Assembly (NCBI RefSeq): GCF_030687715.1
Contig: NZ_CP117445.1
Location: forward strand, 2,228,501-2,292,500
Length of the DNA: 64,000 nt
Direction of reading: 5' to 3'
DNA from: Pseudomonas sp. FP2196
Lineage (GTDB): Bacteria; Pseudomonadota; Gammaproteobacteria; Pseudomonadales; Pseudomonadaceae
In this document: piece by piece, positions 19,439 through 27,861 of the stretch
How the letters are laid out: every line of letters starts with the position of its first letter
Numbering within the stretch: position 1 is the stretch's first letter
Program-made: the position numbers and the translations under genes
The notes under the pieces: generated by a model
The model's input: only the letters and a program-made list of their open reading frames with translations
What the model was told of the DNA's origin: nothing
Databases searched by the model: none

Positions 19439-21817
19439 ATGAAATTCAGTGAACAATGGCTGCGTGGCTGGGTTAGCCCGCAGGTAAATCGCGACGAACT
19501 GGTTGCCCGTCTGTCGATGGCCGGGCTTGAGGTCGATAGCGTGACCCCGGCCGCCGGTGTCTTCAGCGGCGTGGTAGTGGGCGAGGTGCTGAGCACCGAG
19601 CAGCACCCTGACGCCGACAAATTGCGTGTGTGCCAGGTCAGCAATGGCGCGGAAACCTTCCAGGTCGTGTGCGGTGCGCCAAACGTGCGTCCGGGCCTGA
19701 AGATTCCATTCGCCATGATCGGTGCAGAACTGCCGGGCGACTTCAAGATCAAGAAGGCCAAGCTGCGCGGCGTCGAGTCCAACGGCATGCTGTGCTCGCA
19801 AGCCGAGCTGCAAGTCGGTGAAGGCAATGACGGTCTGATGGAGTTGCCGGCCGATGCGCCGGTGGGCGAAGATTTCCGTGTGTATCTGGATCTGGAAGAC
19901 GCCAGCATCGAGGTCGACCTGACCCCGAACCGTGGCGACTGCTTGTCGCTGGCGGGTCTGGCCCGTGAAGTTGGCGCGTTGTACGCCGCTCCGGTCACCC
20001 GTCCAGTGGTGCTTGCCGTTCCTGCCGTGCATGACGAAGTGCGTTCGGTAGAAGTGCTGGCGCCAGCCGCGTGCCCGCGTTACCTGGGTCGTGTCATTCG
20101 CAACGTTGATCTGTCCAAGCCAACACCGCTGTGGATGGTTGAGCGTCTGCGTCGCGCCGACGTGCGCAGCATCGACGCTGCTGTCGACATCACCAACTAC
20201 GTGATGCTCGAACTGGGTCAACCGCTGCACGCCTTCGACCTCGCCGAAATCAATGGCGGCATCCGTGTGCGCATGGCGGAAGAGGGCGAGAAGCTGGTAT
20301 TGCTCGACGGCCAGGAAGTTAGCCTGCGTAGCGATACGCTGGTGATTGCCGACCACACACGTGCTCTGGCGATTGCCGGTGTGATGGGTGGCGAGCACAG
20401 CGGTGTGTCCGCGACTACTCGCGATGTGTTTCTTGAAAGTGCGTTCTTCGACCAGATCGCTGTCGCCGGCAAGGCTCGTTCGTACGGCCTGCACACCGAT
20501 GCTTCGCACCGCTATGAGCGTGGCGTGGACTGGCAACTGGCCCGTGAAGCCATGGAGCGCGCTACTGGCTTGCTGCTGGAAATTACGGGTGGTGAAGCCG
20601 GTCCGATCATCGAGACGGTCAGCGAGCAGCACTTGCCGTCGATTGCCCCGATTACTCTGCGTGCGCAGCGCATCACTCAGATGCTGGGCATGGAAATGGA
20701 TTCGGCACAGGTCGAGCGTCTGCTCAGTGGCCTGGGCCTGAATATTTCCGCCGACGGAGCAGGGCAGTGGCGCGTTGAAGTGCCAAGCCATCGCTTCGAT
20801 ATCAGCCTGGAAGTCGACTTGATCGAAGAGTTGGCTCGTTTGTACGGCTACAACCGTCTGCCGGTTCGTTACCCGCAAGCGCGCCTGGCGCCGCAAGCCA
20901 AGGCAGAAGCGCGTAGCGATCTGCCGGAACTGCGCCGTCTGCTGGTGGCTCGTGGTTATCAGGAAGCGATCACTTACAGCTTCATCGATCCGCGTCAGTT
21001 CGAGCTGTTCAACCCGGGCGTCGAGCCGTTGTTGCTGGCCAATCCGATCTCCAATGACATGGCTGCCATGCGCTCCTCGCTGTGGCCCGGTCTGGTCAAA
21101 GCGCTGCAGCACAACCTCAACCGTCAGCAAGATCGCGTGCGTCTGTTCGAAAGTGGTCTGCGTTTCGTCGGTCAGCTCGAAGGCCTGAAGCAAGAGCCGA
21201 TGCTCTCCGGTGTTGTTTGCGGTAGCCGTCTGCCGGAAGGTTGGGCGCAAGGTCGCGACACGGTCGATTTCTTCGACGTCAAGGCTGACGTGGAGGCCGT
21301 GCTGGGCTTTGCCGGTGCACTGGATTCGTTCACCTTCGCACCGGGCAAACACCCGGCGTTGCACCCGGGTCAAACCGCGCGCATCGAGCGAGAAGGGCGT
21401 GAAGTCGGGTTCATCGGTGCCATTCACCCTGAGTTGTCGAAAGCTTTGGGGCTGGATCGTCCAGTCTTCGTTTTCGAACTGGTTCTGGCTGAAGTGGCGC
21501 TCGGTAAAATGCCGAAATTCCACGAGTTGTCGCGCTTTCCTGAAGTGCGTCGTGACCTTGCATTGATTGCGCACAAAGACGTCGCAGCCTCGGCTGTATT
21601 GGACGTAATCCGTGAAAATGCAGGCGAATGGCTCACAGATCTCAGGCTGTTTGACGTATATCAGGGTAAAGGTATTGATCCTGATAGAAAAAGCCTCGCA
21701 GTTGGCTTGACCTGGCAGCATCCATCGCGCACTCTTAATGACGATGAGGTGAATTCGACGACGCAAAATATCCTCACCTCGCTCGAACAAAGGTTGAACG
21801 CCACGTTAAGGAAGTGA
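19439..21817 (+). CDS. pheT: phenylalanyl-tRNA synthetase beta subunit
   Basis: 792 residues, as usual for gamma-proteobacteria. An EMAP-like tRNA-binding domain (about 40-150, CQVSNGAETFQVVCGAPNV) is followed by the B3/B4 editing domain, the B5 domain (about 400-475), the inactive catalytic-like core, and a C-terminal ferredoxin-fold anticodon-binding domain (about 700-790, FPEVRRDLALIAHKDV). It provides editing and tRNA recognition to PheRS. AGGAGAG precedes the start. Only 3 nt separate it from ihfA. Confidence 0.97.
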   Translation: MKFSEQWLRGWVSPQVNRDELVARLSMAGLEVDSVTPAAGVFSGVVVGEVLSTEQHPDADKLRVCQVSNGAETFQVVCGAPNVRPGLKIPFAMIGAELPGDFKIKKAKLRGVESNGMLCSQAELQVGEGNDGLMELPADAPVGEDFRVYLDLEDASIEVDLTPNRGDCLSLAGLAREVGALYAAPVTRPVVLAVPAVHDEVRSVEVLAPAACPRYLGRVIRNVDLSKPTPLWMVERLRRADVRSIDAAVDITNYVMLELGQPLHAFDLAEINGGIRVRMAEEGEKLVLLDGQEVSLRSDTLVIADHTRALAIAGVMGGEHSGVSATTRDVFLESAFFDQIAVAGKARSYGLHTDASHRYERGVDWQLAREAMERATGLLLEITGGEAGPIIETVSEQHLPSIAPITLRAQRITQMLGMEMDSAQVERLLSGLGLNISADGAGQWRVEVPSHRFDISLEVDLIEELARLYGYNRLPVRYPQARLAPQAKAEARSDLPELRRLLVARGYQEAITYSFIDPRQFELFNPGVEPLLLANPISNDMAAMRSSLWPGLVKALQHNLNRQQDRVRLFESGLRFVGQLEGLKQEPMLSGVVCGSRLPEGWAQGRDTVDFFDVKADVEAVLGFAGALDSFTFAPGKHPALHPGQTARIEREGREVGFIGAIHPELSKALGLDRPVFVFELVLAEVALGKMPKFHELSRFPEVRRDLALIAHKDVAASAVLDVIRENAGEWLTDLRLFDVYQGKGIDPDRKSLAVGLTWQHPSRTLNDDEVNSTTQNILTSLEQRLNATLRK

Positions 21818-21820
21818 CGT

Positions 21821-22123
21821 ATGGGGGCTTTGACGAAAGCTGAGATGGCGGAACGTCTGTATGAAGAGCTGGGCCTGAACAAGCGGGAAGCCAAGGAATT
21901 GGTAGAACTGTTTTTCGAGGAAATCAGGCACGCTCTTGAAGACAACGAGCAGGTCAAATTGTCCGGTTTCGGCAACTTTGACCTTCGGGACAAGCGCCAG
22001 CGGCCTGGCCGCAACCCGAAAACGGGGGAAGAAATCCCGATCACGGCTCGCCGTGTGGTCACCTTTCGTCCAGGGCAGAAGTTGAAGGCCCGAGTTGAGG
22101 CTTATGCTGGAACCAAGTCATAA
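21821..22123 (+). CDS. ihfA: integration host factor alpha subunit
   Basis: 100 residues of the HU/IHF fold. The family signature [10 protein letters not shown] and the DNA-intercalating arm with [13 protein letters not shown] are present. IHF bends DNA at specific sites and supports sigma-54 promoters, recombination and transposition. It is the penultimate gene of the translation operon and overlaps the start of the following MerR-type gene by 20 nt. Confidence 0.97.
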   Translation: MGALTKAEMAERLYEELGLNKREAKELVELFFEEIRHALEDNEQVKLSGFGNFDLRDKRQRPGRNPKTGEEIPITARRVVTFRPGQKLKARVEAYAGTKS

Positions 22124-22460
22124 CGACGAACTACCCGTCATCCCGGGCAAACGCTACTTCACCATTGGTGAAGTCAGCGAGCTGTGTGCCGTAAAGCCAC
22201 ACGTGCTGCGCTACTGGGAGCAGGAGTTTCCTCAACTCAACCCCGTCAAACGCCGCGGAAACCGCCGGTATTATCAGCGCCAGGATGTGCTGATGATCCG
22301 GCAGATCCGCGCGCTCCTTTACGACCAAGGGTTCACCATCGGCGGCGCACGCTTGCGCTTGTCCGGCGATGAAGCCAAAGACGACACCACCCAATACAAG
22401 CAAATGATCCGCCAGATGATCGCCGAGTTGGAAGATGTGCTGGTGGTACTCAAGAAATAA
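22104..22460 (+). CDS. MerR-family transcriptional regulator
   Basis: 118 residues. The N-terminal winged helix ([28 protein letters not shown]) is a standard MerR DNA-binding domain, followed by a short dimerisation helix. There is no effector domain and no cysteine pattern for metal sensing. This gene follows ihfA in many pseudomonads and enterics; its target is unknown. The start at 22104 (MLEPSH) is preferred; an ATG 9 nt upstream is also in frame. The start lies inside ihfA, so translation is probably coupled. Confidence 0.85.
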   Translation: MLEPSHNDELPVIPGKRYFTIGEVSELCAVKPHVLRYWEQEFPQLNPVKRRGNRRYYQRQDVLMIRQIRALLYDQGFTIGGARLRLSGDEAKDDTTQYKQMIRQMIAELEDVLVVLKK

Positions 22461-22549
22461 AAAGCAGCGTATGAATACTTCCAGTTTTCAAAAGCTTGCG
22501 ATATATTCTTGAGCGTTCTTCGAGGTGAAGAGCGAGTTACAAAACCAGT

Positions 22550-22626
22550 CGGGGCGTAGCGCAGTCCGGTAGCGCACTAGCATGGGGTGCTAGGGGTCGA
22601 GTGTTCGAATCACTCCGTCCCGACCA
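22550..22626 (+). tRNA. tRNA-Pro(GGG)
   Basis: 77 nt with an encoded CCA end. The acceptor stem CGGGGCG pairs with CGTCCCG (one G-T), the anticodon stem CTAGC pairs with GCTAG around loop ATGGGGT (anticodon GGG), and the T arm GAGTG-TTCGAAT-CACTC is perfect. It serves as the attachment site for the decayed element downstream. Confidence 0.95.
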
Positions 22627-22652
22627 TTATTCCTGAGTAAAATCAGACAATT

Positions 22653-22679
22653 AAGCCGATCAGATGGATCGGCTTTTTT
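22653..22679 (+). terminator. intrinsic terminator after tRNA-Pro
   Basis: 9-bp stem AAGCCGATC/GATCGGCTT with a 5-nt loop and a T6 run, 26 nt after the tRNA. It also lies just past the end of the integrase on the opposite strand. Confidence 0.85.
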
Positions 22680-22693
22680 GTGTCTGCGCAAAA

Positions 22694-23805
22694 CTACTCG
22701 GTGAATTCGCTGATGTTGAGGTCTGGAATTGCTTCCGACCAGACGATTCCAGCGTGGTCCTTCTGGTAGTTTTTGGTCATGGTTTCGCTGGCGTGTCCGG
22801 CTATCTTCTGACCGTCCTTTCCAGCTTTCTGGTACAGGTGCAGCGACAGTGCCCGCACTTCATGGAAGCCTGGCATTTCCTCTTCCTTCCAGCCCTTGTA
22901 ACAACCCGCCGCTTCCCGGGCCTCCTTGAAGGCTCGCGTCAAATATCGCTCTTCGACCTGAGTCCAGTGTTCCTTCGTCTGCGCCTGCTTCTGTTTTTTG
23001 CGGTCTGGCCGGCGCTGGATCAGGTAAGGCGATACGATGTCATCCCGGCACCGGCTGATAACGGCCTTAGTTCTTCGGTCACTTTGAACCGGATCCACGC
23101 CGCATCACTGGCTTTGGCCGTCTTCTGCTGCACCACATACAAAAAACCTTCCCGAACACCATCGAATCGCATATTCAAGATGTCCGTCCGGCGCTGCGCG
23201 GTGATCAGTGCCAGGTTGATAGGGTTTTGCAGCCAGAACGGCGACGTCTCCCGGATGGCTTTCAGGCTTCGACGGTGTGCCGTTTTCGCTGCTTCTTCTC
23301 AATTCGGTTGATGGTGCTGGCCGCCGGGTTATCCGGACATAGGCCTTGCCGCGGCGTGGTTGAATATGTCGATCAGCAGAGCGCGGCACTGGTTGGCAGT
23401 GCGCGGGGTGAGCGCATCAAGCATCTCTGTGATCATGCGGATCGTGATCTGGTCGACGGCTTTGCCTTCGAACTGTTTCCGGAAACGGTGAAAGTGCACG
23501 GCATAAAGGCCCAAGGTTCCTTTTGCCAGTTCGCGCGGCGGGAGCACGTCACGCTCGTATGTGTCCAGGAAGCCGGCGAACGATTCGGATGTGCTGCCCA
23601 TAACGGCGCCGATCAGGTCAGCGCCTCGCATGAACTCCAGCTTCAACTGCTTCGCGGCATTGATCGCTTTGATCCGGTCGGCGTCGAGCTGGAACCACTT
23701 ACCGTCGGTAGGCCGCCGGTAGCGATAGGTCGAGCGCCGCGAATCGAAGTACAGGTTCTGCGGGAGGCTCTTGTTCGCCTTGTTGCGCGGCCGTAGGACC
23801 ATCAT
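22694..23805 (-). pseudogene. tyrosine integrase, frameshifted
   Basis: Translation in three frames rebuilds a phage-type integrase of about 371 residues. The N-terminal part (from MMVLRPRNKANKSL) has a SAM-like core-binding domain ending at IDIFNHAAA. The catalytic residues are still present but spread over frames: TAQRRTDIL (Arg), VVQQKTAKA (Lys), FHEVRALSLHLY (His-x-x-Arg) and AGHASETMTKNY (His and Tyr). Single-base losses are inferred near 23350, 23336, 23262 and 23070, each in a run of identical bases (for example GCCCTGA to GCCTGA). Start by AAGGAG before 23805. It reads towards tRNA-Pro. Confidence 0.85.
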
Positions 23806-23973
23806 GCAGCTCCTTTCAATACCATCGCGACCAGATCGTTGCCGTCTGACCTGCTGAACGCCGTCCAATCAAGTACTAGAGTTTCCCGATCTGCTCGCCG
23901 GGCACCTGGCTTTCAATTCCTCTCAACTCGTTGCACTTGCCCACAGCCCTCAGAATTCAAGGGATTTCATCGC

Positions 23974-24417
23974 ATGACGACCATTGCCTACAAAGACGGC
24001 GTGATCGCCTACGACTCCCGCGTCACTCGTGGATCACTCATCGACCACGACGACTACGAGAAGCTCGTCCATAGGAATGGGCATCAGTTCCTGTTAACGA
24101 GTTGTGGTGCGGACTTTGCCTCCCTGATGGATGAGTTTTTCGGGGTGAAGATCGACGATAAGCCGCTCGATGCAAATGGGCTGGTCGTCACCAATGGCAG
24201 GCTTTGCCAGATTGGTCGCGACGCCGAGAGCGGTTTCTGGATGGACGAGGTGTGGATGGAACGTTCATTTGCCATTGGTAGCGGACGCGACTTCGCACTC
24301 GCTGCGATGGATATGGGCGCAACAGCTAAGGAAGCTGTCGAGTCTGCGGCCAAGCGTGATGTTTACACCGTCGGTACGATCCGCACGCTGATCATTGATC
24401 CGGGCAAGGCTGGGTAG
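23974..24417 (+). CDS. phage-type Ntn-hydrolase-like (proteasome-beta-like) protein
   Basis: 147 residues beginning MTTIAYKDGVIAYDSR. This N-terminus, with Thr directly after Met and a following Gly-Val-Ile-Ala-Tyr-Asp strand, resembles small phage and prophage proteins of the proteasome-beta/HslV superfamily, where the freed N-terminal Thr is the nucleophile. Residues about 108-140 (DFALAAMDMGATAKEAVESA) match the two-helix segment of that fold. No HslU-like partner is present. The start is chosen on homology; AAGGGA is 10 nt upstream. It is cargo of the decayed element, and its activity is unproven. Confidence 0.55.
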   Translation: MTTIAYKDGVIAYDSRVTRGSLIDHDDYEKLVHRNGHQFLLTSCGADFASLMDEFFGVKIDDKPLDANGLVVTNGRLCQIGRDAESGFWMDEVWMERSFAIGSGRDFALAAMDMGATAKEAVESAAKRDVYTVGTIRTLIIDPGKAG

Positions 24418-24446
24418 ATGTGCCGCAGAGTGCGGCACGGAACGTT

Positions 24447-24881
24447 CTATTTTTTGAATTCAACATTGGCTGTGACTAGGAGCTGGCCGTTGACGGTGAC
24501 CTTGCACGCCCGCCCGGTTTCAGTCTTAGTGCCAGGTGCAAGAATCGGGTCACACTGTAGAAACACAGTCTTCCCTTGATAATCTCGTGTCACACCTGCC
24601 GTTGTTGTGCTTGCTGGTTCCTTCATGAATTTCCGATTCCACGGCCCAAAGTAGATCTCTGGTTCGCCGCCGCCGAAGAAGCCAGATTCAGGAGTGGCGC
24701 AAATAGTGCCTTGCATACGCTCTCCGTCGATGATGTTTGCGTCTTCGTAGCAAGAGATCATCCCTTTGGCGGTGACAATCGTCGACGGCCCTCTGTTAGT
24801 CCATGTTGGAGCGGTCACACAGCCAGAAAGTGTGATTGCGGCAAGACCAGCGGCGACGAGGGAAATTTGTGGAATTCGCAT
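24447..24881 (-). CDS. hypothetical lipoprotein
   Basis: A 144-residue protein with a lipoprotein signal ending LSGC at residue 21. The mature part has four further cysteines (ISCYED, TICATP, QCDP, ACKV) and ends with a beta-rich segment. I do not recognise a family. It is encoded inside the decayed element, convergent with the Ntn-hydrolase-like gene (29 nt between stops). It could be a phage-derived envelope protein such as a spanin-like or superinfection-exclusion factor, but nothing in the sequence shows this. Confidence 0.6.
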   Translation of the reverse strand: MRIPQISLVAAGLAAITLSGCVTAPTWTNRGPSTIVTAKGMISCYEDANIIDGERMQGTICATPESGFFGGGEPEIYFGPWNRKFMKEPASTTTAGVTRDYQGKTVFLQCDPILAPGTKTETGRACKVTVNGQLLVTANVEFKK

Positions 24882-24981
24882 TAGTTGGGTGTCCTTACTT
24901 TTCGAGGCGCATACAAATACCGGCTATAGGCCACTATTTCAAGCGTTAAGAGTGAATAATGGACAGGCCATATCCTCCACC

Positions 24982-25518
24982 TTAACTAGTTATGGGGACC
25001 GATTTCAGGATGCGGCTGATTCCTGCTTCATAAGTTTGGGAGTGGCTCCAAGCCGAAATCTTCGCCGTCCGTTTTTTAGATTCTGCGGAATTCATCGACA
25101 GAATGAGCAGTGCACTTTCTCCCGATATGTGGCGTGCAGCCCAATGGGCGAGCTGGTTTCGCACGTCCCGATGAAGTTCTATTTCCGCAAAATGCTCAGC
25201 CCAAATTTCACCATCTTCTGTTTGGGAGATTCCCTTCATGGCGACAGAAGAAAGGTGCACTAACGGGGGCGTTTTATCGGTTTTTACGATCATTCCAGCG
25301 TGAGTGAACAGCTCAATGCATCGTCTTAGGTTGAACTCAACATAGTTATAGATCTGAATTAGCTCCCCGATTAGCTGCAGATCATGAGGGTGTAATGGCT
25401 CTGACCGTTCTAGTTCCTTACCGTCAATTTCAATAAGGATCCTATTTTTTTCCTGCAACGAATACGTGACATCCAGCGTGGCCCACCCGCTTTGGAATTC
25501 TGCCTGCGTTGGTTTCAA
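24982..25518 (-). CDS. hypothetical protein with HEPN-like motif
   Basis: 178 residues, soluble. The C-terminal half contains HRDVRNQLAHWAARH at about residues 117-131, that is R-N-x-x-x-H (R-N-QLA-H), the active-site pattern of HEPN-domain ribonucleases, on a predicted helix. An upstream helix (LIGELIQIYNYVEFNLRRCIELF) would pack against it as in HEPN bundles. Local base composition is lower in GC than in neighbouring core genes, consistent with transfer. HEPN proteins act in abortive infection and toxin-antitoxin systems; no MNT-type partner is visible here. The start at 25518 lacks a strong ribosome site. Confidence 0.5.
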   Translation of the reverse strand: MKPTQAEFQSGWATLDVTYSLQEKNRILIEIDGKELERSEPLHPHDLQLIGELIQIYNYVEFNLRRCIELFTHAGMIVKTDKTPPLVHLSSVAMKGISQTEDGEIWAEHFAEIELHRDVRNQLAHWAARHISGESALLILSMNSAESKKRTAKISAWSHSQTYEAGISRILKSVPITS

Positions 25519-25977
25519 ACGAGAAAGGACGCGATAAACGTTTTCAAATATGGTTGCCCCGGGGATTTTTGCTCACTGCTGATTAGGGGACGGATATGCC
25601 AGAAATCGCACTATGAGCAAGCTAATGGGAATGGCGCTTGCCATGCCTAGATTGCGCAAAACCTCTCCTGAAAGCCACGGTTTACCGTTTGCATAAGCAC
25701 AAAAAAAGCGGATGTTTTGCCACCCTAAAAATGGCTTTTATCCTTATAAAACAATTGCTTGGGTGGCTATAGTTACCAGCATGGAGTGCTAGGGTGCGAG
25801 TTCCCGACCATATAATTCAATGACTTAGGCCAATGTTCACCGCATTGGCCTTTTTCATGCGTGTCAGTTTTTCGGGACTTGTTCGAATTTGGTATTTATC
25901 AAGACGGGGCTGTGTAAATGGATTGCGGTTGCCCGATATTTCTCCGTCGGTGCCGCGCAGTCGAGCGTTCTCGATAA
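25519..25977. other. non-coding end of the decayed element and right junction
   Basis: About 460 bases, AT-richer than the surroundings, with no supported gene. It includes the damaged tRNA-Pro copy and, at about 25829-25855, a hairpin GGCCAATG/CATTGGCC followed by T5 that probably was the terminator behind the former attachment site. Confidence 0.55.
25778..25811 (+). repeat. degenerate tRNA-Pro 3' half (attR-like remnant)
   Basis: AGCATGGAGTGCTAGGG followed by TGCGAGTT and CCCGACCAT aligns with the anticodon arm, T arm and acceptor end of tRNA-Pro at 22579-22627, with one G-to-A change in the anticodon loop and loss of about 15 nt across the T arm. This is what a decayed right attachment site would look like. 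Confidence 0.7.
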
Positions 25978-25978
25978 A

Positions 25979-26194
25979 TCAGCTGTTTTTTGCGTTTAGC
26001 TTGCGAAGCTCTTCGTAGGTCGCGGATTGAACGAACCAGAAACCAGAGATGATGCACCAGCTCAACGTACCGACAACGAAGGTGCTGATGGCTGCGAGAA
26101 AACTCTGGCTTAGCATGACAAGTGCAGCAATCCAGATGACTGCCAGTGCAATGTAGAGAACGGTGTTGTTGACGCTGATAACGAAGTCTTTCAT
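25979..26194 (-). CDS. small two-helix membrane protein
   Basis: 71 residues with two hydrophobic segments (about 10-30 and 33-55) and a charged C-terminus (EELRKLNAKNS). The start at 26194 (MKDFVIS) is chosen because AAGGA lies 7 nt upstream; a further ATG two codons earlier is less well placed. No family is recognised. It sits just outside the decayed tRNA-Pro element. Confidence 0.5.
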   Translation of the reverse strand: MKDFVISVNNTVLYIALAVIWIAALVMLSQSFLAAISTFVVGTLSWCIISGFWFVQSATYEELRKLNAKNS

Positions 26195-26328
26195 GTGCAT
26201 TCCTTGAATAGATTTTTCCTCTGGTTACCCTTCATGGGATTCCAGTGAAGGCATCATATTGCCATCGCACCAACCTTCGCTAGCCGCTATTGGGGAAAGA
26301 CCCGATATCAGTCATGCTGTTTTAGTCA

Positions 26329-26610
26329 TTACTGATTGGGCTTTTTCTCGATATCTTCCGAGTCACTCGACGTCGCCGCATCTTTTTCCGTTTCATGGGC
26401 TTGCGCACCCGCATTTCCCCCTGAAGACTCCTCTCCCTTTTTGTTCGCCCTCTCATCATTGGCGCGCGTGCTTTTCGATTGATTGACGCCCGGCAGGGCA
26501 TTCGGTGGTGCGGCAGAGTCAGCGCTGGTTTTCTCTGTAGCCAATGCGTATGCCGGCCCAATGAGCAACAGACTGGCAAACGATACCGCCATAATTTTCT
26601 TGTTCATCAT
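26329..26610 (-). CDS. small exported, disordered hypothetical protein
   Basis: 93 residues. A signal peptide (about 1-24, LLLIGPAYALA) is followed by a low-complexity mature region rich in Ser, Ala, Asp, Glu and Lys with no hydrophobic core, so it is probably unstructured. The ATG at 26610 has GGAAGG about 7 nt upstream; the frame is open much further but reads as non-coding there. Function unknown. Confidence 0.5.
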   Translation of the reverse strand: MMNKKIMAVSFASLLLIGPAYALATEKTSADSAAPPNALPGVNQSKSTRANDERANKKGEESSGGNAGAQAHETEKDAATSSDSEDIEKKPNQ

Positions 26611-26838
26611 GCAGACCTTCCACGCGATGGTGTGTACTGCATTGGAATTGTGAGTCGGGAAAAGGTGCTCGGCGATGGACGAGTGGTAGTAATTAACGGT
26701 TTGCAACCCGCGCCATTTGGCTGAGCCTTTGGCTTGATGAGTTGTCGCCAGATATTGCCAAAAAGCGGCAAATTGCTGGCCCCCGAGTTGTCCTTTCATC
26801 GTCAAACTCGCCTTTTTTCAAAAGGTTAGGTTGGCTAT

Positions 26839-27168
26839 ATGCGGACGATTGTCATAACCGTTGCAACGCTTTCCCTGGCTGTCTTTGCCTCGGGAGTACA
26901 GGCAAAAGAGTTAAGCAAAAGCCATCGTTTTGCCTGTACCTGGGGCTCGGATATCGCCGCAGGCGCGCAGCGATCCAAGCTCTCAGGGATGTCTTTGTAT
27001 GGCGCGCGTAAACAATTGCAGGTGCGTAAATTCCAACAACCGTGGATGCGCATGACTGCAATGGGGATTACCGAACAGACCTACAACAGCAGCTCAAAGC
27101 TTAAACCGGCGGCGGTCAAGCAGACCTACTACGAGCAGTGCGTGCGACATGAACTGGCCCAGCGATAG
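26839..27168 (+). CDS. exported hypothetical protein
   Basis: 109 residues with a signal peptide (1-22, cleavage after GVQA) and a basic mature domain of about 87 residues with two cysteines (FACTWG and EQCVRH) that may form a disulphide. I recall similar exported proteins as conserved in Pseudomonas but know no function. It is preceded by GGTTAGG-like sequence and followed by the CigR-like gene on the same strand 84 nt later. Confidence 0.6.
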   Translation: MRTIVITVATLSLAVFASGVQAKELSKSHRFACTWGSDIAAGAQRSKLSGMSLYGARKQLQVRKFQQPWMRMTAMGITEQTYNSSSKLKPAAVKQTYYEQCVRHELAQR

Positions 27169-27252
27169 ACGGGGACTACTCGACAACCAGAACCAATTGG
27201 CGAATTGCGGTCTACAGTTCAGTGGATGATCCCACTGTCTGAGAGTACGGAT

Positions 27253-27741
27253 ATGTTCAGATCAACTCGATGGGTTGCAGGCTTGATGTCGCTCGTTTTG
27301 GCCGCCGGCCCGGTGGTGGCGCTGGCCGATCCCGGTAATGGTAAAGGGCAGGGCAACGGTAAAGGCAATCCCCACAATTCCCAGGGTCAGGGTCAGGGTC
27401 AGGGTCAGGGTCAGGGCCAGGGCCAAGGGAACAAAGGCAAAAATGCTGGCCATGACGACTGGGGTCATGGCCCATCCGTCGACCGCGGCAATGTGATCGG
27501 CGTGATCGGCGGCTATCGCGACTACTGGAGCCCCGGCCCGGCGCTGCCTCCGGGCATCCAGAAGAACCTGGCTCGCGGTAAACCTTTACCGCCCGGTATC
27601 GCGAAAAAACTCGACAATCGACTGCTCGGCCATCTCCCACACTATGACGGCTACGAATGGCAGCAGGTGGGTACGGATTTGATTTTGGTCGCCCTCGCCA
27701 CGGGGCTCATCTACGAAGTGCTCAATGGTGCCTTTGATTAA
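27253..27741 (+). CDS. CigR-family exported protein with Gly-Gln repeat
   Basis: 162 residues. A signal peptide (about 1-25, ending VALA) is followed by a Gly/Asn/Lys-rich linker, a run of Gly-Gln dipeptides (residues about 45-57), and a folded part containing PALPPGIQKNLARGKPLPPG and ending in a hydrophobic helix (LILVALATGLIYEVL). The paired LPPG(I) motifs are typical of the CigR/RcnB-like group; Salmonella CigR is an anti-virulence factor, but a role here is not established. The start at 27253 is chosen to begin at the signal peptide. A terminator follows. Confidence 0.7.
   Translation: MFRSTRWVAGLMSLVLAAGPVVALADPGNGKGQGNGKGNPHNSQGQGQGQGQGQGQGQGNKGKNAGHDDWGHGPSVDRGNVIGVIGGYRDYWSPGPALPPGIQKNLARGKPLPPGIAKKLDNRLLGHLPHYDGYEWQQVGTDLILVALATGLIYEVLNGAFD
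27382..27423 (+). repeat. hexanucleotide tandem repeat in the CigR-like gene
   Basis: Seven head-to-tail copies of CAGGGT/CAGGGC, the first five identical, encoding Gly-Gln pairs. Copy-number change would lengthen or shorten the linker without shifting the frame. Confidence 0.9.
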
Positions 27742-27757
27742 GTGCAATCAAGTCAAC

Positions 27758-27785
27758 AGCCCAACCTTTTCAGGTTGGGCTTTTT
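27758..27785 (+). terminator. intrinsic terminator after the CigR-like gene
   Basis: 10-bp stem AGCCCAACCT/AGGTTGGGCT with a 4-nt loop and a run of T, 16 nt after the stop codon. Confidence 0.85.
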
Positions 27786-27861
27786 AATGCCTTGAAGACG
27801 TCGTAGCAGGAGCAGCGGAGTACCATGTCGCGCTCTATTCACTTGCCGAGCTTAATGTCCT

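Larger units (their letters stand above)
22550..25811. mobile_element. decayed integrative element in tRNA-Pro
   Basis: About 3.2 kb bounded on the left by the intact tRNA-Pro gene and on the right by a damaged copy of its 3' half. Next to the tRNA, and pointing towards it, is a frameshifted tyrosine integrase, the usual position for tRNA-targeting islands and satellites. The rest holds an Ntn-hydrolase-like phage gene, a lipoprotein and a HEPN-like protein. There are no replication, packaging or structural genes, so most of the element has been lost. Confidence 0.7.

Noticed and set aside
25833..26018. Short plus-strand frame of 61 codons beside the damaged attachment site
   Set aside because: It begins inside a terminator hairpin and overlaps the small membrane protein gene; no ribosome site.
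27379..27429. CAGGGT tandem units considered as a CRISPR or iteron array
   Set aside because: The units are 6 bp without spacers and lie in frame within a coding sequence.
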